7,389 nucleotides of DNA from Deltaproteobacteria bacterium (GTDB taxonomy: Bacteria; Desulfobacterota; Binatia; Binatales; Binataceae): contig PMOH01000341.1 in NCBI GenBank assembly GCA_003161515.1, forward strand, positions 1-7,389. The letters are read 5' to 3'. The position numbers and the translations under genes were made by a program. Below the pieces are notes generated by a model, which had not been told where the DNA came from, did no database searches, and was given only the letters and a program-made list of their open reading frames with translations. This document shows, piece by piece, positions 1 through 5,430 of this stretch (positions are counted from its first letter, which is position 1; the number at the start of each line of letters is the position of its first letter).

Positions 1-563
1 CCGCCGGTGACTTCCGCGATATCCGGATAGAGATCCCGCACGTTATAAACCAGCCGGCATCCCCAGCGCCGTTTCAACACCGCCGCCAGCGCGCCCAGCA
101 GCGGGGGATCGGTCTCAGCGACGATTACATCCGGCCGCGGCAGACGAAACGCAACTATTGCCGCCAATAGGTAGTAGGTGCCGAGATTGACTAATCGACC
201 GGCGAGATTGGACTTTGAAAATCGTGTTCCGCGGGTGCGAATGACCGTAATCTTCCCGCGGTCCTCGCGCGACCATAACCGAAAGCCGCGCGAGTTCCCG
301 TCGTCTGTGTGATACGACGGTCCTGCCACGATCGTAACTTCGTGATCGATCGATAGGTCGTCGCATAACTCGGTGAGGAATTGGCCGGTCGCTTCGCGGT
401 CGGGCCAAAACGAACGGTTCAAGAACAATATTCGCGTCCGGCCAGCGGCAATCTTCGACTCGATCGGACGTTTGCGCTCGCGGGTTTCTTCGAAAAAGTC
501 CAGCTCGCGCGCCGACTCAGTCGTCGCCGCGGAAAATGCACTTTGCTTCTTTGCGCCTGCCAT
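1..563 (-). CDS. Glycosyltransferase family 4, WcaI/WbuB-like, N-terminal part (cut by window start)
   Basis: The 187 visible codons read without a stop from an ATG at 563 to the window edge, so the C-terminal nucleotide-sugar-binding domain is missing. The fold proper starts near residue 44 with a beta strand (RILFLNRSFWPD), followed by ATGQFLTEL at about 58-66, the usual N-terminal signature of GT-B, family 4 enzymes such as WcaI/WbuB. A hydrophobic helix (TYYLLAAIVAF) comes next, then PDVIVAETDPP, and YNVRDLYPDIAEVTG near the edge, matching the family's D-(I/L)-(W/Y)-P block. The likely role is transfer of a sugar from a nucleotide donor to a lipid-linked acceptor on the cytoplasmic membrane face; donor and acceptor cannot be read. 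The start is forced: TAG and TAA stops lie in frame just upstream and no ATG or GTG lies between residue 1 and the first strand. It leaves a charged extension of about 41 residues and lacks a clear ribosome binding site. It begins 9 nt after the epimerase stop, so it is probably co-transcribed. Confidence 0.85.
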   Translation of the reverse strand, partial: MAGAKKQSAFSAATTESARELDFFEETRERKRPIESKIAAGRTRILFLNRSFWPDREATGQFLTELCDDLSIDHEVTIVAGPSYHTDDGNSRGFRLWSREDRGKITVIRTRGTRFSKSNLAGRLVNLGTYYLLAAIVAFRLPRPDVIVAETDPPLLGALAAVLKRRWGCRLVYNVRDLYPDIAEVTG

Positions 564-572
564 GCGCGATTA

Positions 573-1595
573 CTATGCGGACGCTCGGCGCCCCCCGCTC
601 GATAATTTCTTCAAGGACTCAGACGCGCCACCGAGCTCGGCCGCGCGCACCTGGCGATCAATCCACAGGTAAGTGTGTTTGAGACCTTCTTCCAGGCTTA
701 TCTGCGGCTCCCATTGAAGGACTTCTCGCAACCGCGTGTTGTCAGAATTGCGGCCGCGCACGCCTTGAGGCCCGGCCACGTGCTTCATGGTTATTTTGAC
801 CCCCGCCACCGTGGCGATCATATCGGCGAGTTCGTTGACTGTCACCAATCGATCCTGGCCGAGGTTGAGAGGCTCGTTGTGGTCCGATCGCATCAACTGG
901 TGAATCCCTTCCACGCAATCGTCGATATAACAAAACGATCGCGTCTGCTCGCCGTCGCCCCAAATCTCAATCTCATGATTGCCGCTACGCTTGGCCACTG
1001 ACACTTTGCGGCACAACGCGGCCGGCGCCTTCTCGCGTCCGCCATCCCAGGTGCCCAGTGGCCCAAAGATATTGTGGAAGCGCACGATTCGCGTCTCCAG
1101 CCCGAAATCTTCCCGGTAGTGCGTGCACAGCCGCTCGGTCACCAGCTTCTCCCAGCCGTACGCGTCCTGCGGCTGCGCCGGGTACGCGTCGCTTTCCTTC
1201 AATGCGGTGACGTTCGCGTCGTTCTGCCGATACTCCGGGTAGACGCACGCCGACGATGTGTAGAGGTAGCGTTTCGCGCCGTTCCGACGCGCCGCGTCCA
1301 GAGTGTGAATGTTGATCAACGAATTGTTGCGAAGAATTTCCGCGTGATGCGCCGAGATGTAGCCCATTCCTCCCATGTCGGCGGCGAGTGCGTACACCTC
1401 GTCGATACCGTCGGTGGCCTTCAGGCAGTCTTCCCAACGGCGCAGGTCGAGCAGCGCAAAGTCGTCCGCTGCGCTCGGCTCATATTCGGGGCGTTTTAGA
1501 TCAGCGCCACGCACCCAGTATCTCTTCTTCTTGAGATAGCTGACCAAATGGTGGCCGATGAAGCCGCCGGCTCCCGTGACCAGGACTCTCTTCAT
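573..1595 (-). CDS. GDP-mannose 3,5-epimerase-like NAD-dependent sugar epimerase
   Basis: This 340-residue extended short-chain dehydrogenase/reductase strongly resembles plant GDP-mannose 3,5-epimerase (EC 5.1.3.18), which makes GDP-L-galactose and, as a second product, GDP-L-gulose. Visible features: the NAD-binding TGAGGFIG at 7-14; LAADMGGMGYI at 70-80; SSACVYPE at 114-121 with Cys117; QDAYGWEK at 143-150 with the catalytic Tyr146 and Lys150; RFHNIFGPLGTWDGGREKAPAA at 172-193 with Lys189; WGDGEQTRSF at 212-221; and GVRGRNSDN at 278-286. The Cys and the second Lys correspond to the acid/base pair of the plant enzyme, which separates it from ordinary UDP-glucose 4-epimerases and GDP-mannose 4,6-dehydratases. 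The last 20 or so residues (from about 322) look like a poorly conserved tail. The start has a good ribosome binding site. The gene follows the carbamoyltransferase after 68 bp and precedes a glycosyltransferase by 9 nt. Family membership is very likely; the exact product (L-galactose or L-gulose) is not determined. Confidence 0.93.
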   Translation of the reverse strand: MKRVLVTGAGGFIGHHLVSYLKKKRYWVRGADLKRPEYEPSAADDFALLDLRRWEDCLKATDGIDEVYALAADMGGMGYISAHHAEILRNNSLINIHTLDAARRNGAKRYLYTSSACVYPEYRQNDANVTALKESDAYPAQPQDAYGWEKLVTERLCTHYREDFGLETRIVRFHNIFGPLGTWDGGREKAPAALCRKVSVAKRSGNHEIEIWGDGEQTRSFCYIDDCVEGIHQLMRSDHNEPLNLGQDRLVTVNELADMIATVAGVKITMKHVAGPQGVRGRNSDNTRLREVLQWEPQISLEEGLKHTYLWIDRQVRAAELGGASESLKKLSSGGRRASA

Positions 1596-1601
1596 GAAAG
1601 G

Positions 1602-1609
1602 CTCCCCTC
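1602..1609 (-). promoter_or_regulatory. Ribosome binding site of the epimerase gene
   Basis: On the minus strand GAGGGGAG lies 6 nt before the ATG at 1595. It is the clearest Shine-Dalgarno sequence in the window and fixes the start. The protein beginning there (MKRVLVTGAGGFIG) has the standard length before the nucleotide-binding motif. Confidence 0.7.
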
Positions 1610-1614
1610 AGCTG

Positions 1615-1644
1615 CGCGTGAGACTAAACCTGCTCTGTCACGCG
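1615..1644. repeat. Inverted repeat in the epimerase upstream region
   Basis: CGCGTGA (1615-1621) and TCACGCG (1638-1644) are perfect 7-bp inverted arms separated by 16 bp. The half-site centres are 23 bp apart, about two helical turns. The arms flank the proposed -10 element: one lies in the -35/-10 spacer and the other near the expected transcription start. This geometry suits a dimeric regulator. A simple transcript hairpin or chance in GC-rich DNA are alternatives. Confidence 0.35.
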
Positions 1645-1651
1645 TAGCCAA
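1623..1651 (-). promoter_or_regulatory. Candidate sigma-70-like promoter before the epimerase gene
   Basis: On the minus strand TTGGCT (1651-1646) and TTTAGT (1628-1623) are separated by exactly 17 bp, each matching 4 of 6 positions of the -35 and -10 consensus. Transcription would begin about 20 nt before the start codon, leaving room for the ribosome binding site. The match is modest, and read-through from the carbamoyltransferase gene could equally drive the epimerase. Confidence 0.3.
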
Positions 1652-1663
1652 CATACAATGCTA

Positions 1664-3433
1664 CTAGCGGCTCGACGATAGCTGATTTTCGCTGTTCCGG
1701 CGAACGGTGTATTGCCCCATTACCAACAGGTCCATTTTGGTTCTGAGAAAGCAATCGAGCGCCTCGTCTGGACGGCAGACCACCGGCTCGTTCTCGTTGA
1801 ACGAGGTGTTGAGCAGCACCGGCACTCCCGTCTGACGCCCGAACTCGCGGATCAGTTTGTAATACAAGGGATTCTGTCGCGCATTCACCGTCTGCAGGCG
1901 CCCCGTCCCGTCAACGTGCGTCGTGGCCGGGATGCTCGCTCGCTTCTCCGGGCGCACCGAGTATGCCATCAGCATGAACGGTGACGGATACGACTGCGTG
2001 AAATAGTCGCCGGCCGCCTCCTCCAGAATTGAGGGCGCGAACGGCCGGAACATCTCGCGGCGCTTGATTTTCGAATTGAGGATGTCGCGCATCTCGACCC
2101 GTCGCGGATCGGCCAGGATACTGCGATTGCCCAACGCCCGCGGTCCCCATTCCATCCGCCCCTGGAACCATCCGACCACCAGCCCCTCCGCGATCGTCGC
2201 CGCAGTCGTGCGGCAAAGTTCGTCCTGGTTTTCGATCTTGCTAATCACGCAGCTCTGACTGGCTATTTCGCCTTCACGCGAACTGAGTAATGCGGCGATC
2301 TCATCGTCGCGGAATTCGGGACCCCAGTTCGCATGCTCCATCACGAATTCACGCTCGTGCACGCCGCTCGAATGCCATTGATCAAAGGCTGCGCCAATAG
2401 CCAGTCCCGCGTCACCCGCCGCCGATTGTATATAGATATCCTCGAAGCCGGTCTGTTCCAGAATTTTGCCGTTGACGACGCAGTTGTACGCGACTCCGCC
2501 CGCGAGGCAGAGCTTCTTGAGTCCGGTCGCATGCTGAAGGCTTCGCAGCCGATCGATTATCACTTCCTCCAGCCTGCGCTGCATCGACGCCGCGATCGCG
2601 ATATGCCGCTTATCAACCGCCTCCGACGGCTCACGCTTCGCGCCCAGCCGTTGCGCAAGGAAGTTCGAGTACAGTCTTCCGATTGTCGGCTCGCCCGCGC
2701 CCCACGTCATCTCGGCGCCTGACTTCTGGTAGGTGAAATATTCCGGCGCGAGCATGAAATCCATGCGCCCGCCGTTCGGCGCGATCACGATCTTGCGGAA
2801 CTCCTCGAGCACTTCGGGCTCGCCGTACGACGCCAACCCCATCACCTTGTATTCGTCGCCGTACTTCGGAAATCCCAGGTACTGCGTCAACGCCGTATAG
2901 AACATTCCAAGCGAATGCGGAAACGTCACCACACCCATCGGCGAAATCTTCGCCCCGCGCCCGACTCCCCACATCGCGCTGGCAAAATCGCCCAACCCGT
3001 CGATCGAGAACAGCGCCGCCTCGTCAAACGGCGAAACCAGGAACGAGCTCGCGAGATGCGCCCGATGATGCTCGACGCGTCCGACCTGAATCGAGCCCTC
3101 GTTCGCTCCCAGAGCGCGCGCCGCCTCCACCCCGATCGACGCAAAATGCGACTGCGCGCTCAATCGATCGCGCGCAAGTGCCGGCATCTTAATCGCATGC
3201 CAAGCCTTGCGCATAATCCGCGCCCACGGATCCCGCGCGACAGCCAGCATGTCGATCTCACGCGCCGACGCCCCCGCCGCGCGCATTACATATCTCAATG
3301 CCTCCGCCGGAAACCCGGCCGCATGCTTAACCCGCGTAAACCGCTCCTCTTCCGCCGCCGCCACGAGCTTGCCATCCACAATCACGGCCGCACTAGCATC
3401 CCCGTGATAAGCATTGATCCCGACAATTAGCAT
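1664..3433 (-). CDS. O-carbamoyltransferase of the NodU/CmcH/TobZ family
   Basis: This 589-residue protein has full family length with both domains. Enzymes of this family use carbamoyl phosphate and ATP to form carbamoyl-adenylate, then carbamoylate a hydroxyl group of a sugar or natural product. The N-terminal Kae1-like domain opens with ILGIN-type MLIVGINAYHGDASAAV and carries EHHRAHLAS (121-129), whose His122 and His126 are the expected metal ligands. SIDGLGD (143-149) follows with Asp145, then LCLAGGVAYNCVVNGK (308-323) and AAGDAGLAIGAA (338-349) with Asp341. The C-terminal YrdC-like part holds GWFQGRMEWGPRALGNRSIL (421-440), FRPFAPSILEE (462-472) and PVLLNTSFNENEP (538-550). No key motif is missing, so it is probably active; its acceptor is unknown. 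The start is firm: no ATG or GTG lies between it and an in-frame TGA upstream, although no clear ribosome binding site precedes it. It follows a toxin-antitoxin module and lies upstream of the epimerase, suggesting a role in decorating the locus's glycan. Confidence 0.95.
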   Translation of the reverse strand: MLIVGINAYHGDASAAVIVDGKLVAAAEEERFTRVKHAAGFPAEALRYVMRAAGASAREIDMLAVARDPWARIMRKAWHAIKMPALARDRLSAQSHFASIGVEAARALGANEGSIQVGRVEHHRAHLASSFLVSPFDEAALFSIDGLGDFASAMWGVGRGAKISPMGVVTFPHSLGMFYTALTQYLGFPKYGDEYKVMGLASYGEPEVLEEFRKIVIAPNGGRMDFMLAPEYFTYQKSGAEMTWGAGEPTIGRLYSNFLAQRLGAKREPSEAVDKRHIAIAASMQRRLEEVIIDRLRSLQHATGLKKLCLAGGVAYNCVVNGKILEQTGFEDIYIQSAAGDAGLAIGAAFDQWHSSGVHEREFVMEHANWGPEFRDDEIAALLSSREGEIASQSCVISKIENQDELCRTTAATIAEGLVVGWFQGRMEWGPRALGNRSILADPRRVEMRDILNSKIKRREMFRPFAPSILEEAAGDYFTQSYPSPFMLMAYSVRPEKRASIPATTHVDGTGRLQTVNARQNPLYYKLIREFGRQTGVPVLLNTSFNENEPVVCRPDEALDCFLRTKMDLLVMGQYTVRRNSENQLSSSR

Positions 3434-3465
3434 TGGTTCTTGAAACTCGGCTCGCTGCCTCTTCC

Positions 3466-3486
3466 CCTCTCCCAGGATGGGAGAGG
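3466..3486. repeat. REP-like palindrome (9-bp arms, 3-nt loop)
   Basis: CCTCTCCCA (3466-3474) and TGGGAGAGG (3478-3486) are perfectly complementary around the loop GGA. A C/T-rich arm meeting a G/A-rich arm resembles the CCCTCTCCC-type dispersed palindromes common between genes in GC-rich proteobacterial genomes. No T tract follows on either strand, so it is less convincing as a classical terminator. It sits 32 bp before the carbamoyltransferase start codon, in the gap that separates that gene from the toxin-antitoxin pair. Confidence 0.6.
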
Positions 3487-3540
3487 ATCAGAGGTGAGCG
3501 CCCTTATCCAGCGCGCTCCCACGCGCGATTCAAAATTCTT

Positions 3541-3562
3541 TTGGGCTTACGGGATAGCCCAA
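3541..3562 (-). terminator. Terminator-like hairpin at the end of the PIN-like gene
   Basis: TTGGGCT (3541-3547) and AGCCCAA (3556-3562) form a perfect 7-bp stem with an 8-nt loop that contains most of the PIN-like gene's TAA stop. Downstream on the minus strand the sequence is AAGAATTTTG, so a T run exists but is short and displaced from the stem. It may end the toxin-antitoxin transcript or may be incidental. Confidence 0.3.
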
Positions 3563-3888
3563 TCGACTATCCGACCCGGCGCCGGAATGATTTGCGCGGT
3601 CTGCCAGGACGCGCGAAAAGCCGCAAGGAACTGATTAGCGCGAACTTGTGGCAGTCTCACTCGCACAATACAGAAATCTTTATGGACCTTGAGTGACTGC
3701 GACGCAGTTTCTGCGAACAATCGATCTCGCGTCAGAAGGGCGCTAAATTTCGCCCGCACCGCCTCAGTCACCAGGCTGCCGTTGCTGAGCGTGTTCCAAC
3801 CGCGCGCGCCCGAAGAATCTGCCTCGATGCCCAGTTCTTTGAGCAGCGCCACGAGTTGAACCGGCATATTGGCATCAAGCAGCCACAT
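3547..3888 (-). CDS. DUF5615 PIN-like protein, putative ribonuclease toxin
   Basis: This 113-residue protein matches the DUF5615 PIN-like family. It begins MWLLDANMPVQLVALLKELG, the family's LLDxNxP opening with acidic Asp5. The second signature, LLTRDRLFAE at 51-60, carries Asp55. Glu42 lies between them where PIN-type nucleases usually have a further acidic metal ligand. Such proteins are predicted metal-dependent RNases, and genes of this family commonly pair with DUF433 partners in putative type II toxin-antitoxin modules. Here the upstream DUF433 gene overlaps it by 14 nt. The ATG has no good Shine-Dalgarno sequence, which suggests translational coupling. The C-terminal third (from about residue 71) is not diagnostic. 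Family membership is clear from the two motifs; toxicity and RNase activity are inferred. Confidence 0.85.
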   Translation of the reverse strand: MWLLDANMPVQLVALLKELGIEADSSGARGWNTLSNGSLVTEAVRAKFSALLTRDRLFAETASQSLKVHKDFCIVRVRLPQVRANQFLAAFRASWQTAQIIPAPGRIVDWAIP

Positions 3889-4120
3889 GCCCGGAATCGA
3901 GCAGCTCCGAGGCGACCTTCATGATTTCCGGAATCGCTTCTTGCGGAAACGGCCCATAGGTCTGCGCGATCTCTTTCGCACTCATACCCTCGGCCAGGCA
4001 CGCGAGCACGAACGAGACAGATAGCCGCGTCCCGCGGACCGCCAGCTTGCCGCCGAGCAGGTCAGGGTCACGGACGATCCACTTGCAATCGCGATAAGGC
4101 ATCGGTTTCCAATCAGGCAT
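3875..4120 (-). CDS. DUF433 protein, putative antitoxin of the PIN-like partner
   Basis: This 81-residue protein has the DUF433 core: RDPDLLGGKLAVRGTRLSV at about 17-35, then a helix-turn-helix-like stretch (FVLACLAEGMSAKEIAQTY, 37-55) and a closing helix (AIPEIMKVASELL). Members are small winged-helix-like DNA-binding proteins usually encoded directly before a DUF5615 PIN-like gene, and they are considered antitoxins that may also autoregulate. The order antitoxin then toxin, with a 14-nt overlap, is what that model expects. Met7 is an alternative start, preceded by GGAAA. The 59-bp gap upstream separates it from the glycosyltransferase and is a plausible place for its own promoter, but I see no convincing -35/-10 pair. 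The function is unrelated to sugar metabolism, so the module is probably a passenger in this locus. Confidence 0.85.
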   Translation of the reverse strand: MPDWKPMPYRDCKWIVRDPDLLGGKLAVRGTRLSVSFVLACLAEGMSAKEIAQTYGPFPQEAIPEIMKVASELLDSGHVAA

Positions 4121-4179
4121 GGGCCTTTATCATCATTGATCCTACTCCGCACCTCCAAGAGAGCGAAGCAGTCCATCAG

Positions 4180-5430
4180 TTACATCTGATGCGCGGCAGC
4201 TAGCCGCCGATCGGTCCGCTGCGCCAGCATGCTCTTGTAGAGCGCGATCATCTCCGACGCGCATTTATCCCACGAGAAATCGGCGGCCATCCAGCGCCGT
4301 CCGCGCTCGCCCATCTCGGCGATTGGCATCGAGTCTATTTTCGAGATTGCATCCGCGATGCTCAAAGGATCATTCGCAACCCACAGCCCGCAGCCTTTGC
4401 GCTCGACTTCCTTCCACGGCGTGCCGGTACTCGCAATCACGGCACAGCCGTGGGCAAGCGCTTCCGCGATGACTATCGCGAAGTTTTCCGTGAACGACGG
4501 CACCACGACGATATCGGTCTGCTCGAACATCCGCTGTTTTGCTTCGCCGCGGACATCCCCGAGCATGGTGACGTCAGTGCCGAGTGCCAGCTTATCGATC
4601 TCGCGACGAATCTGCGCCTCGTAGTCACTCGAACCCGCACCGGCGATCGCGAGCGAGAAAGCCGGTCCGCCCCGCTCCTTCAGGATGCGACAGGCGGCAA
4701 GGAGATTCTCGATTCCCTTTTTGGGATCGAGCCGTCCGACAAATCCAAGCCGCAGTCGCTCGCCGCGCGGCTTGCGATTAAGCGATGGCGGAATTTCGAT
4801 TCCGTTCGGAATCATCCCGATAGTCGCACGCGGAAGCCTTGCGCGCGTTTCCGCCACTTCGTCCTCCGACGTCAGATGGATCACCAACTCGCGCGATGCG
4901 ATCGCGATGCAAAGCTTCTCCCACAGGGACTTTAATCCCACCCGCCGCGATCCGCTCCAACGCTGAAGCGCGCCGTGCGGAGTCCATACCACCGGCCGTT
5001 CAAGCAAACGCGCCGCAAGCAAAGTCGGAATCGTCGGAAACGAATACGCCGCGTGCAGATGAATCACGTCGGCCCAGCGCATACTTTCCGCCAGCGCGCC
5101 AAGGAGTTCGAGCGATACCGACTGACGCGCGACGCGCCCGCAGTACCGGACTTCGATGTTGTCGCGATGCGCGTATGACCGCATCGCCGCCGCGTCCAGC
5201 CGCGTTCCCCAACCGTTCGCATCGGTAGTGAGCACCCGAACCGTCGCGCCCGCGCGCGCCAGGTGCCGCGCGAACTGATACGCCGACTCGGGCAGCCCGC
5301 CGTAAACCCAGGCCGGCGCGAAGAACGGAGTTACGTGGAGGACGCGCACAGTCGCTTCGTCGTCCGCGCCGTGCGACGCACTCGAATCGACCGGCGCCAG
5401 ATTCGCGACCGCGTCTTGCGTTGATTGCAT
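4180..5430 (-). CDS. Glycosyltransferase family 4 (GT-B fold), complete
   Basis: With the ATG at 5430 the protein has 416 residues, a normal length for family 4. The acceptor-binding half starts near residue 28 (VRVLHVTPFFAPAWVYGGLPES), with HLHAAYSFPTIP at about 124 and TPHGALQRWS near 150. The donor-binding half starts after IPNGIEIP (about 207): LGFVGRLDPKKGIENLL (about 228-244) and SFTENFAIVIAEALAHG, whose Glu315 and Glu323 form the family's E-x7-E motif. It is expected to act at the cytoplasmic membrane face, adding one sugar with retention of configuration; donor and acceptor are unknown. An upstream in-frame ATG at 5541 would add 37 residues but lies 112 nt inside the polymerase gene, and that extension looks like out-of-frame coding sequence. 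The ATG at 5430 overlaps the polymerase stop in TGATG, a typical coupled start, and is preferred. Confidence 0.92.
   Translation of the reverse strand: MQSTQDAVANLAPVDSSASHGADDEATVRVLHVTPFFAPAWVYGGLPESAYQFARHLARAGATVRVLTTDANGWGTRLDAAAMRSYAHRDNIEVRYCGRVARQSVSLELLGALAESMRWADVIHLHAAYSFPTIPTLLAARLLERPVVWTPHGALQRWSGSRRVGLKSLWEKLCIAIASRELVIHLTSEDEVAETRARLPRATIGMIPNGIEIPPSLNRKPRGERLRLGFVGRLDPKKGIENLLAACRILKERGGPAFSLAIAGAGSSDYEAQIRREIDKLALGTDVTMLGDVRGEAKQRMFEQTDIVVVPSFTENFAIVIAEALAHGCAVIASTGTPWKEVERKGCGLWVANDPLSIADAISKIDSMPIAEMGERGRRWMAADFSWDKCASEMIALYKSMLAQRTDRRLAAAHQM

Noticed and set aside
985..1437. A 150-codon minus-strand open frame within the epimerase gene, which might suggest a frameshift
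   Set aside because: The epimerase reads intact through all its motifs in its own frame; the other frame is a shadow.
2915..3430. A 171-codon open frame on the plus strand opposite the carbamoyltransferase
   Set aside because: It is antisense to the most conserved N-terminal region of a clear enzyme and encodes an Arg/Pro-rich sequence of no known type.
3503..3533. TTGAAT/GATAAG as a promoter for the carbamoyltransferase
   Set aside because: The spacer is 19 bp and both hexamers are imperfect; with the 17-bp spacing the -10 match is only 2 of 6. Too weak to list.
2590..4905. Three GCGATCGC octamers (near 2591, 4643 and 4897), resembling the cyanobacterial HIP1 element
   Set aside because: All lie in coding sequence and are explained by Ile-Ala codon runs (ATC GCG); no other cyanobacterial sign was seen.
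4450..4935. A 161-codon plus-strand open frame opposite the family-4 glycosyltransferase
   Set aside because: The opposite strand encodes the catalytic half of a well-supported enzyme, and this frame has arginine-rich shadow composition.
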